Below are positions 16,662-23,490 of a DNA stretch of 23,621 bases, piece by piece. Both the position numbers and the translations under genes were made by a program. The notes under the pieces were generated by a model. That model searched no databases. It saw only the letters and a program-made list of their open reading frames with translations, and had not been told where the DNA came from. Position 1 is the stretch's first letter. Every line of letters starts with the position of its first letter. Source of the stretch: JBBRCE01 sp038205115 (lineage in GTDB: Bacteria > Planctomycetota > Planctomycetia > Pirellulales > JBBRCE01). The stretch lies in contig JBBRCE010000069.1 in assembly GCA_038205115.1 (NCBI GenBank), positions 1 to 23,621 of the forward strand, written 5' to 3'.

Positions 16662-16991
16662 ATGCCCTACAGTCAATCGCTGGCCGAGCGCGTGCGCTGG
16701 ATTTTGCGGCAACAGTCGGCGGTGGTCGAGAAGAAGATGTTCGGCGGGCTGGGGTTCATGCTCGACGGCAACTTGCTGGTGGGTGTGATGCACGACAGCC
16801 TGATCGTGCGACTGGGCGCGGAACAGGCTCAACATTCGCTGCGGCAAGACCACGTGCGCGAATTCGACTTCACCGGTCGACCGATGAAAAATTGGATCGT
16901 CGTCGAACCGGACGGCCTCGATAGCGATCGGTTACTAGAAGATTGGATTGCCGCGGCGCGCGAATTCGTGCAAACTCTACCGCCTAAGTGA
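16662..16991 (+). CDS. TfoX N-terminal-domain protein
   Basis: The 109-residue product is a stand-alone TfoX/Sxy N-terminal domain. Recognisable features are MPYSQSLAERVRWILR, the VEKKMFGGLGFMLDGNLLVGV strand pair, a central RLGAEQA segment, and the closing FDFTGRPMKNWIVVEPDGL. In gamma-proteobacteria TfoX regulates competence, but single-domain relatives are widespread and mostly uncharacterised, so no competence role is claimed. GAGG is placed 8 nt before the ATG. The DoxX-like gene starts 30 bases after the stop in the same direction, suggesting an operon of two. Confidence 0.85.
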   Translation: MPYSQSLAERVRWILRQQSAVVEKKMFGGLGFMLDGNLLVGVMHDSLIVRLGAEQAQHSLRQDHVREFDFTGRPMKNWIVVEPDGLDSDRLLEDWIAAAREFVQTLPPK

Positions 16992-17021
16992 TTTGCCAAA
17001 CCCGACCCGAGCTTGCCTGCG

Positions 17022-17438
17022 ATGTCCATCGTCAAAACCATTTCCAAATTCGTGCTGGGCGGCTTCATGATCTTGGCTGGCGTGATGCACTTTGTGGAGC
17101 CGGAGTTTTATCTGCGGATCATGCCGCCTTACCTGCCGTGGCATTTAGAACTGGTGTACGTCAGCGGCGCGTGCGAGGCCGTGCTGGGCGCCTTGCTGCT
17201 GCTGCCAGGAACCTCGCCCTGGGCCGCCTGGGGAATCATTGCGCTACTGATTGCGGTGTTTCCGGCCAATATTTACCTCTACCAGCACCAGGAGATTTTG
17301 CCGAACGTCTCGCCGACGCTGCACCTGGTGCGATTGCCGTTGCAAGCCGTGTTGATGCTGTGGGCATACTGGCACACTCGCACTAGCAAAATCGGCTCGC
17401 ACGGCGACGGCCAGACTGTGAACCGCGTGGCAACTTGA
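17022..17438 (+). CDS. DoxX-like small membrane protein
   Basis: The 138-residue product has four hydrophobic segments: about 10-24, 45-64 (YVSGACEAVLGALLLLPG), 68-87 (AAWGIIALLIAVFPANIYLY) and 104-118. It carries the DoxX-like signature GVMHFVEPEFYLRIMPPYLP. These are inner-membrane proteins often linked to redox or thiol metabolism, but the role of this branch is unknown. The ATG at 17022 is chosen over a TTG three codons earlier. It probably shares a transcript with the TfoX-domain gene upstream. Confidence 0.82.
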   Translation: MSIVKTISKFVLGGFMILAGVMHFVEPEFYLRIMPPYLPWHLELVYVSGACEAVLGALLLLPGTSPWAAWGIIALLIAVFPANIYLYQHQEILPNVSPTLHLVRLPLQAVLMLWAYWHTRTSKIGSHGDGQTVNRVAT

Positions 17439-17509
17439 AATCGCCCGCCCCGAGGCTGCGAAGCCGGTTGTTGCCGGGCGAGAATTGGCCCCACGAGCGG
17501 CGGATTGGC

Positions 17510-17538
17510 TTTCCAACGCCGCAACGCGACCTTATACT
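17510..17538 (+). promoter_or_regulatory. Candidate promoter of the RGG-protein leader
   Basis: TATACT (17533-17538) has a weaker partner TTTCCA (17510-17515) at 17-base spacing. Transcription would begin near 17545, only a few bases before the 22-bp hairpin arm at 17552. Confidence 0.4.
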
Positions 17539-17551
17539 GACGGGCACTTGC

Positions 17552-17648
17552 GAACGGATGCGAAATCACTTCGGCGCAGCGTCGGCCGCTGAGGCTGCTT
17601 TTTTCCGCCGAAATTCATTGCCTGGACGAAGTGATTTCGCGTCTGTTC
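17552..17648 (+). ncRNA. Long leader hairpin or small RNA (22-bp stem)
   Basis: Bases 17552-17573 pair with 17627-17648 over 22 consecutive positions with only two G-U wobbles. Both wobbles are valid on the plus-strand RNA and would be A-C mismatches on the minus strand. Inside, CAGCG/CGCTG forms a small apical stem. TTCGGCG (17570-17576) could pair alternatively with CGCCGAA (17606-17612). The lower stem is followed by a T-rich run (CTTTTC), so it could be a short terminated RNA. It could also be the 5' leader of the RGG protein gene that starts 70 bases later. No match to a known RNA class was recognised. Confidence 0.5.
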
Positions 17649-17718
17649 TTTTCGCGGCTGCTACTTGCCTGTTGCGCGGCTGGCTGCGAATCTCGAATCA
17701 TCATTCTTGCTGTACGAC

Positions 17719-19398
17719 ATGTCCGACCCCAAAAAAAGTCACTGGGACGTCTTAGCTTCTGAAATTGGCGCTGCGGCTCCGACCGAAACGCCACCACCAC
17801 CAGCGCCGCCTGCATCCGCGCCCGTCAAGCCGACGCGGCCCGTGGTCGAACGTCCGGCCAAACCCAAGCCCGCGGCCGATTGGTCGCAACTGGCTGGCGC
17901 GCTCGGTTTGCCGGTGTCGGCGGCCGATGTTCCCACGCCACCCAAGCCGGCCAGCCGCCCCGATGTACGTCCGCCGCGGGCTGGCGAATCGCGCCCCGCA
18001 GAATCGCGCCCCGCAGAATCGCGCCCGATTGAATCTCGTTCGTCCGAAGAACCGCCCACGCCGGCGCCGTCCAGTGGTGCGCCGCAAGATCGCCCGCCGC
18101 GACGCGACGCCGGGTCACGCAGCTCCGCTCAATCTGGTTCGGGTCAATCTGGTTCGGGTCAATCTGGTTCGGGCCAATCCGGTTCGGGCCAATCCGGTTC
18201 GGGCCAAGGTGAATCGTCACGCGAATCGGGCGGGCGCGACCGCGGAAGTCGGACTGGTGGCGGCCGCGATCAAGGTCGCCGTCCGCCGCGCGATGGTGGT
18301 CGCCGCGATCAATCGTCGCGCCCACAACCGCAGCGCGAACTTGACGAACCGACGAGCGATTTACACGATGATGACCTGCGCGATCTACCGCCCCCCGTGG
18401 CCGGCAGTCGCGATGCCAGCGCCGAAACCGGCCCGCGCGCCGGACAACGTTCTGGCCAGCGCCCGGAAGGACGATCGGACAATCGCTCGGGCGGACGCCG
18501 GTCCGGCCAAGCCGGAGATCGGCCGCGACCAGCAGGGCAAGATCGACCAAGCCAGGATCGCAGCGCGCGTCCGGCCAGCGGACGTAGTGATGCGTCACGT
18601 GGCGAATCGCCGCGCAGCGAACCGCCGCGAGATCGTCCGCGACGTCCCACGCCCGAAGCGCGTTACGATCTGACCGACGACGATGTTTTTGATTCGTTCG
18701 ACGAGCCGCTCGAACCCGATTTGGCCGATACGGACGCACCGCTCACTGATGGCGGGCCGCGCGGCCGCGAAGAGCCGGACAACTCCGAGGGCGCGCCGCG
18801 CCGCCGTCGTCGTCGTGGCGGTCGCCGCCGTGGTGGATCGAAGCGTCGCGAAGAAGGCAGTTCCACAAGCCGCGAGCCGCAACCGGTGGACGACGATTTT
18901 ACGCCACTGGAAACGCATGGCTTTATTGACGATCCGGAACACGAACTTGCCGATCTGGATCATGCCGATCTGGATCACGTCGACATCATCGATGCGGAAA
19001 TCATCGATGCGGAAATTGTCGAGACCGACGATGCTCCGACGGCCCGCGACTCCGATCGTTCGCAACGACCCGATCGACCTGGCCGCCGTCGCCGCGGTGG
19101 ACGTGGTCGCGGTAAAGGCGAACCGCGCGAAGGCGATGCGCCGTCCAAAAGCGCCTCGATCGCCCGCGAAGACGCCGCTCGTGGCGCTCCGCATCATGAA
19201 GACGACGACGAGGACGATGACGATCACGAAGATCAATTGCATCAGGTAGCCACCCGCGATATTCCATCGTGGGAAGAAGCCATCGGCATGATTGTGGCCG
19301 TCAACATGGAATCGCGGGCGGCCTCGCCGAACAAAGGCGGATCGCGCGGCGGACGAGGTGGCCGCGGCGGGCGTGGCGGCGGCGGTGGACGGCGCTAA
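17719..19398 (+). CDS. Long intrinsically disordered RGG-rich protein
   Basis: The 559-residue product has almost no globular sequence. A short N-terminal motif (SHWDVLASEIGA) is echoed near residue 55 (DWSQLAGALGLPV). Between and after them lie proline-rich and Arg/Ser/Glu repeats (ESRPA units), five perfect SGSGQ repeats, and a long Arg/Asp/Gly tract. Basic blocks (RRRRRGGRRRGG) and an acidic block (EDDDEDDDDHED) follow. The C-terminus holds a conserved-looking IPSWEEAIGMIVAVNMESR and an RGG tail. RGG and Arg-rich tracts often bind RNA, and the layout recalls the disordered scaffolding part of RNase E-like proteins, but no nuclease domain is present. The ATG at 17719 lacks a Shine-Dalgarno site. 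Function unknown. Confidence 0.75.
   Translation: MSDPKKSHWDVLASEIGAAAPTETPPPPAPPASAPVKPTRPVVERPAKPKPAADWSQLAGALGLPVSAADVPTPPKPASRPDVRPPRAGESRPAESRPAESRPIESRSSEEPPTPAPSSGAPQDRPPRRDAGSRSSAQSGSGQSGSGQSGSGQSGSGQSGSGQGESSRESGGRDRGSRTGGGRDQGRRPPRDGGRRDQSSRPQPQRELDEPTSDLHDDDLRDLPPPVAGSRDASAETGPRAGQRSGQRPEGRSDNRSGGRRSGQAGDRPRPAGQDRPSQDRSARPASGRSDASRGESPRSEPPRDRPRRPTPEARYDLTDDDVFDSFDEPLEPDLADTDAPLTDGGPRGREEPDNSEGAPRRRRRRGGRRRGGSKRREEGSSTSREPQPVDDDFTPLETHGFIDDPEHELADLDHADLDHVDIIDAEIIDAEIVETDDAPTARDSDRSQRPDRPGRRRRGGRGRGKGEPREGDAPSKSASIAREDAARGAPHHEDDDEDDDDHEDQLHQVATRDIPSWEEAIGMIVAVNMESRAASPNKGGSRGGRGGRGGRGGGGGRR
18133..18207 (+). repeat. Five 15-bp repeats encoding SGSGQ
   Basis: The unit TCTGGTTCGGGTCAA is repeated five times with T/C changes at two silent positions. 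The first three copies (or nearly) carry one variant and the later ones the other, which suggests stepwise duplication. The array lies within the disordered protein and could vary in copy number without a frameshift. Confidence 0.85.
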
Positions 19399-19496
19399 CC
19401 CAGCGCTGCTCGCTCAAGGCAACTTCGCCAACTCCCGGCGCCACAAATGGCGAGTGTCGTCATGCGGCAATCGTGGCATGGCGGCCAGCACGCGGC

Positions 19497-20519
19497 TCAA
19501 AACAGCCGCGACTGGCGGTTGTCGTCGTCGTCGCCCGGCGGCAAGATTTTCAGATGTTCGTAGGCTTTGACCGTGACTTTGCGGCCGCGCGGCGTGCGAA
19601 TCACCAGCCCTGAACGTAGCAAGAACGGTTCGACTTCGTCCACCAACGTGTCGGGCGCGGTGTTGATGGTATGCGCCACCGCCTCAACTCCCACCGGTCC
19701 GCCGCTAAAGATCGAGATGATGGTTTGCAAATATTTGCGATCTTGTCCATCCAGCCCCAGCATATCGACGCCTTGCATGGCCAGCGCCGCTTGGCAGAGT
19801 TCGAGCGAGATGTGGCCGTCCGCTTTGCTGGTGGCGTAGTCGCGCACCCAGCGCAAGCGGTTATTGGCTAATCGCGGTGTGCCACGACTGCGGACGCCAA
19901 TTTCCGTGGCTGCGGCATCGTCAATGTTGACCTTGAGTTTCTTGCAATTCCGCCGCACGATTTCGGTCAGTTCGGCCAGCGTGTAAAAATCCAGATGCTC
20001 GCGCATTTGGAATCGATCGCGGAGCGGCGCGGAAATTAAACCGGTGCGGGTGGTCGCCCCGATCAACGTAAACGGCCGCAACGTCATGTTGATGGTGCGG
20101 GCGTTAACGCCTTCGCCCAGCGCAATATCGATGCGGAAATCTTCCATCGCTGGGTAAAGGAATTCCTCCACCGCCTTAGGCATCCGATGGATTTCGTCGA
20201 TGAACAGCACCGAGTGCGACTCGGCGTTGGTGAGATACGGAATCAAATCCTTGGGCGCGGTCAGAGCCGCGCCGCTGGCAATTTGCATCGCAACGCCCAG
20301 ATCGCGGGGGATGCAAGTGGCAAACGTGGTTTTGCCGAGCCCAGGCGGGCCGTCGAACAGAATATGCCCTAGCGGTTCGCCACGTTTGCGAGCGGCATCC
20401 ACGGCAATTTCTAGCCGAGCAAACACCTCGCGCTGCCCAATCATCTCGCGCATGCTCTGCGGGCGCAGGTCGCGATCGTCGTCTTCCGCAGCTTGTTGAA
20501 TCAGCGGTTCGCGGCCCAC
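19497..20519 (-). CDS. ruvB: Holliday junction branch migration ATPase RuvB
   Basis: RuvB is the hexameric AAA+ motor that drives branch migration with RuvA during recombinational repair. The 340-residue product shows the family in order: LRPQSMREMIGQ, Walker A GPPGLGKTT, Walker B LFIDEIHRM, sensor 1 IGATTRTGLISAPLRDRF, and the arginine-finger and sensor-2 region GTPRLANNRLRWVRDYA. The C-terminal winged helix ends GLVIRTPRGRKVT. The GTG at 20519 (start of VGREPLIQQ) is preferred because it matches the usual N-terminus. A TTG at 20576 would place the start inside the terminator loop. An intrinsic terminator lies 15 bases upstream. ruvA and ruvC are not in the window. Confidence 0.93.
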   Translation of the reverse strand: MGREPLIQQAAEDDDRDLRPQSMREMIGQREVFARLEIAVDAARKRGEPLGHILFDGPPGLGKTTFATCIPRDLGVAMQIASGAALTAPKDLIPYLTNAESHSVLFIDEIHRMPKAVEEFLYPAMEDFRIDIALGEGVNARTINMTLRPFTLIGATTRTGLISAPLRDRFQMREHLDFYTLAELTEIVRRNCKKLKVNIDDAAATEIGVRSRGTPRLANNRLRWVRDYATSKADGHISLELCQAALAMQGVDMLGLDGQDRKYLQTIISIFSGGPVGVEAVAHTINTAPDTLVDEVEPFLLRSGLVIRTPRGRKVTVKAYEHLKILPPGDDDDNRQSRLF

Positions 20520-20534
20520 AGGCAGATCGACTCG

Positions 20535-20592
20535 AAAAAAAACCGGCAAAGTGTGAATGGGCGTTAACCGCTGCAATATAACACTTTGCCGG
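20535..20592 (-). terminator. Intrinsic terminator just before ruvB, possible attenuator
   Basis: ACACTTTGCCGG (20581-20592) and CCGGCAAAGTGT (20543-20554) form a perfect 12-bp inverted repeat with a 26-base loop. On the minus strand it is followed at once by eight T (20542-20535). It ends 15 bases before the ruvB start codon. No protein gene lies upstream on this strand, so it either terminates an upstream RNA or attenuates ruvB. The loop contains a -10-like TATATT. Confidence 0.8.
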
Positions 20593-20988
20593 CGAAAAGC
20601 GGAAGAGACCCGCCGCGCGGGTCGTGTCCGAATCGCGTGTTGCTGATTTCAGCACCGCATCAACTGTATGCCGTGACATAACCTTGGGCGGAGGGAAGGG
20701 CCATGCTCGGGAGTAACCCGAGCGCCTTCCAGCTCCAAGACCGAAGGCCGGGCGCCGAACTTCATCTCGTCGTCCGCCTTCCCTTCGGTTTTGGCCCAAT
20801 GCGATAAATCCTCGCGGCTTCCGGCCGCGAAAAGCACCTTCGAACCACTTCACCACCCGCTAACTCCAACTCCACTCTCGTCCACTTCCCACTGAACCAA
20901 GACAGCAAGGCTTCAAAGCTGCAAAAAATAAATCACAGACTCCATCGGTTTTTCTAGATTTCCTTCGCCTCCTGCTGCACGAGCTTGA
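20593..20988. other. Hairpin-rich intergenic region upstream of ruvB
   Basis: No supported gene is seen in these 396 bases. Short open frames occur on the minus strand but have biased composition and no ribosome-binding site. Besides a 6-bp stem at 20607-20623 (GACCCG/CGGGTC) and TGCTGA/TCAGCA at 20641-20654, three stronger hairpins follow. They are 20694-20730 (6+1+7 bp around loop AGTAA), 20735-20747 with 20782-20794 (13 bp including one G-U on the plus strand) and 20812-20830 (7 bp, loop TTCCG). The segment may be a structured leader of ruvB, an independent RNA ending at the terminator at 20535, or a dispersed repeat. Its strand is undecided. Confidence 0.45.
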
Positions 20989-21225
20989 CCTCGAGCGTTT
21001 TTTCCGAATCTGGCTGAAGTTGAAGTGGCTGAGGGAAACTTACAGCGAGCACAATCTTTGTTGTCGAGCGCAATCGAGTTGCGAGTCAATTATGGTCCGG
21101 AGAATCCGATGATGCTGGAACTTTATCGAGCTTATGCAGACGTCTTACGCAAGCAAGGTCTGCACGACGAGGCCGCGCAATATGACGCGCAGATTGTTAA
21201 AATCGACGCTAAGCTTTTTGATTGA
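20989..21225 (+). pseudogene. 3' remnant of a tetratricopeptide-repeat gene
   Basis: The frame from 20989 reads into NLAEVEVAEGNLQRAQSLLS, then IELRVNYGPENPMMLELYRA and ADVLRKQGLHDEAAQYD. This is the pattern of the last two TPR units of tetratricopeptide proteins (the A-x-G-N/D...A...L.KQG...EA spacing). An in-frame stop precedes it and there is no good start; a GTG at 21025 would give 66 residues. It is probably the surviving tail of a larger TPR protein. It sits directly beside the IS66 remnant, consistent with a gene lost through insertion and deletion. Confidence 0.6.
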
Positions 21226-21312
21226 GCAAGCGTTATCATTCACGGCCCGTTGGTTGCGGTTGGGCGAAAACTGATCTGGACTTGATCGGTTTTTTTGGCG
21301 ACGACATAGTTT

Positions 21313-21833
21313 ATGTCGTCCAACCCGTCGCAGCTGATCAGCATTCCGCCGGAACTCGAAGCCGAGATGAGCCCGGCGGTGCGCGCCTTTGTGGTCATGC
21401 TGCTGGACCGAATTGCCAAGCTGGAAGCGCGATTGGGATTGAGCCCCCAGAATTCCTCGTTGCCACCAAGCAGCCAGCATCCGCAAGCCAGGCCGCTGCG
21501 GAAGAAGGACCAGTGCCAGCACCAGGCCATCCGCGACGCGAGCGGCAGTTGATCTCGTCGGAAGATTGCGACGAATCGCTGACCAAAGAGGCCAATCAAA
21601 AAGCCTGGTTGTGGACCGCCGTGGCGCCGCTGTTTGCGGTGTTTCAGTCGGGCGGGCACGGCGGTCGTTCATCTGCTGGGCGAAAAGTACACAGGCATCG
21701 TCAACTGCGATCGCGCGAAAATGTACTGGCAGGCCAAACGTTTGCAGTGGTGTTGGGCGCATCTGAAACGCGATTTTCAAGCCTTGATCGATGACCCTGA
21801 TCGCACAGTCAAACGACTGGGTCACGATTTTCA
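21313..21833 (+). pseudogene. IS66-family transposase remnant, internally deleted and frameshifted
   Basis: The 5' part from the ATG at 21313 reads IPPELEAEMSPAVRAFVVML and GLSPQNSSLPPSSQHPQARP, the coiled-coil and NSS.PPSS start of IS66 transposases. About 250 residues are then missing. A second frame gives TKEANQKAWLWTAVAPLFAVF and a third gives VVHLLGEKYTGIVNCDRAKM and QWCWAHLKRDFQALIDD, which are parts of the DDE catalytic domain. The deletion, two frame changes and the lack of a C-terminus show it is dead. The MITE-like element begins 30 bases after the last recognisable residue. Confidence 0.85.
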
Positions 21834-21863
21834 TGCGGCAAGTGAAACTGATGTTTCAACATT

Positions 21864-21965
21864 AGGAACGACCGAAAAATAACTTCCTCTGAGTGAGACG
21901 CCCGCTGCTCGTGATAGCGCGCGTCGACCCGAACGAAAAACGGAAGTTATTTTTCGGTCGTTCCT
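21864..21965. mobile_element. 102-bp MITE-like element with perfect 24-bp terminal inverted repeats
   Basis: Bases 21864-21887 and 21942-21965 are exact inverted repeats of 24 bp (right arm GGAAGTTATTTTTCGG, then TCGTTCCT), separated by 54 bases with no coding capacity. The same terminus occurs with one mismatch at 116-141 next to another gene, so a mobile family present at least twice is implied. The element lies between the IS66 remnant and a truncated glycosyltransferase-like gene. The flanks show TTA on the right side at both sites. A clear target duplication is not visible. Confidence 0.75.
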
Positions 21966-21966
21966 T

Positions 21967-22097
21967 AGTGCGGGCTCATCCGGCCTTGTGATACTAAATA
22001 TGTAACCGTGGCGACGGCAATAGGCGCTGTTGATTTGAGTTGAATACGAAAAATATGGCTGATATCCATATTGAAGCGTGGCGACGACAAATCTCAT
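21967..22097 (-). pseudogene. 5' fragment of a glycosyltransferase-like gene
   Basis: Forty-three codons from the ATG at 22097 read MRFVVATLQYGYQPYFSYST and then INSAYCRRHGYIFSITRPDE. The N-x-x-Y-C-x-R-H-G-Y pattern after a first beta strand recalls the start of nucleotide-diphospho-sugar transferases of the GMA12/MNN10 type. The reading frame runs directly into the MITE terminus at 21965, and no continuation exists on the other side. The family call is from a short motif only and is moderate. Confidence 0.5.
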
Positions 22098-22122
22098 GAT
22101 TTAAACTGAAGCGGTCTGTTTG

Positions 22123-22926
22123 TTACGTTTTGTGCCGTTCAGAAACCCATGGAATAAGCGTGAACTTAATGGCCGAAAGGATAGCGCGTATCGTATTATA
22201 CTTCGGGGAAGCAACTTGAAACGTGAACACGAGTTCGTCGAAATCAGCGTCGTTTTCGGTAGTGAAACCATTATTGCAACGATACCGTTTACCGAGTAAC
22301 ACGTCATATATTTTCATATGAGCATTGGGCCGCGCCATGACAACACGGCCATCTTCGCCTCGCCAAACATGCTGTACTTGTATTTCACGAGTAAATTCAG
22401 GCACAGCAATAATCAGCACTTCAGGGGTTGCAGTCACCCAATGGACCCACTCCAATGGAAATGTCTTTTCATTGCGAGTGCTTGGATCGAAGTCAATAAG
22501 AACACCTTGCCCCACCAGATTTCTGCGCGATTCAAGTGTTAACTTGTATGCTGTGAAGAGTTTAGAATGAACAAACTGGTATTCGCGATAAAGTTTCTTG
22601 CCATTATTAACTTTATTCGCACTCAATATCCACCCTAATGTGGAAACGCTCAATACAAGTGGCATTAGAACACACCCGGTCACCACCGGGATGAATGCGA
22701 CGATGTCGTCGGAGAATCCAAGCCGGATTGCAATTTGATGGCCAACATTCGGTATTCCAAACGCCTTGGCGGTAAAGTAAATTACCGTTCCGAACAACAC
22801 CCAAAGTGCCATTAAAACGAAGAAAAAAAGAGTTCGCATGGTCCATTCGAAAATCGTTCCGCGCAGGCTCGATTCCTGGACACGCCTGCGGAACCGGAAG
22901 CCAAATTTGCTGAGTTGCGGTCCCAT
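22123..22926 (-). CDS. Two-helix membrane protein, possible immunity partner
   Basis: The 267-residue product has two hydrophobic segments, about residues 31-53 (LFFFVLMALWVLFGTVIYFT) and 76-101 (VAFIPVVTGCVLMPLVLSVS). A soluble C-terminal domain of about 165 residues follows, without motifs I recognise. GGAG lies 8 nt before the ATG at 22926. Base composition is visibly more A+T-rich than the housekeeping genes, suggesting transfer. It starts 37 bases after the stop of the toxin-tail-like gene upstream on the same strand, which is the usual place for an immunity protein. That role is inferred from position alone. Confidence 0.65.
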   Translation of the reverse strand: MGPQLSKFGFRFRRRVQESSLRGTIFEWTMRTLFFFVLMALWVLFGTVIYFTAKAFGIPNVGHQIAIRLGFSDDIVAFIPVVTGCVLMPLVLSVSTLGWILSANKVNNGKKLYREYQFVHSKLFTAYKLTLESRRNLVGQGVLIDFDPSTRNEKTFPLEWVHWVTATPEVLIIAVPEFTREIQVQHVWRGEDGRVVMARPNAHMKIYDVLLGKRYRCNNGFTTENDADFDELVFTFQVASPKYNTIRAILSAIKFTLIPWVSERHKT

Positions 22927-22962
22927 TTTGCTATCTCCGTCGACTCAACCGTTAAATTAATT

Positions 22963-23478
22963 TTAATGCCCCGGCGGACACTGCGTCGGATGAATTAGTT
23001 GACGACCCTCTGCAGCAATTGGGCCTGTTTCGAAAAACGCACCCGCTGCCTCATACCAAATTGAGGGCGTCGACGAGAATTGTCCCGCCACAGCTTTCCA
23101 AACACTTAACGGTGTATAACCCGATGCTGGGCGAACGACCGTCGCAGCAACTTCACCCTCTTTCACGGTTCCCTGCAAGAGCCATTTTCCAATTCTGAAC
23201 ACTCCTTTAGCGCCCTCCACTCCCTCTTTTTCCGCAACGATGGTTGCCCACTGCAATGGAGATTTTACAATGGATTTTGAGGTTCCGCTCAAGATCGTTT
23301 CCCCGGTGTAGCTGAACAGTTTCGGTAAAGCGCCATTCACTAGTCTAAGCTTCCCAATAACCTTCGACGCGACACCAAACACCCCTGCAAAAGCTGCGCC
23401 CGTGGCAGCGTCCCACAACACGTCCTCAAGCGTATAGCACTCACCGAAAATCACCCTTTTGATGATAAACCCGGTCAC
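22963..23478 (-). CDS. Probable C-terminal tail of a polymorphic toxin (5'-truncated)
   Basis: The 171-residue frame opens ECYTLEDVLWDAATGAAFAGV, a style typical of the variable region just after the core of RHS-like or other polymorphic toxins (an Ala/Gly-rich helical pre-toxin segment). It ends in a region with no known toxin motif (IWYEAAGAFFETGPIAAEGR, then HPTQCPPGH). The apparent GTG start at 23478 has no ribosome-binding site and lies 12 bases after the stop codon of an IS630-type transposase in the same frame, so the true 5' part was probably removed by that insertion. A likely immunity gene follows. Whether the fragment is expressed is doubtful. Confidence 0.5.
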   Translation of the reverse strand: MTGFIIKRVIFGECYTLEDVLWDAATGAAFAGVFGVASKVIGKLRLVNGALPKLFSYTGETILSGTSKSIVKSPLQWATIVAEKEGVEGAKGVFRIGKWLLQGTVKEGEVAATVVRPASGYTPLSVWKAVAGQFSSTPSIWYEAAGAFFETGPIAAEGRQLIHPTQCPPGH

Positions 23479-23490
23479 TACGCTAGTGCG

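Noticed and set aside
17765..18739. Two open frames of about 300 codons overlapping the RGG protein gene
   Set aside because: Both are alternative frames through GC-rich low-complexity DNA. Only the 17719 frame has repeat units and motifs consistent with selection on protein.
20649..20837. 62-residue minus-strand frame upstream of ruvB
   Set aside because: It coincides with the hairpin cluster and has no ribosome-binding site. A dispersed repeat or RNA explains it as well.
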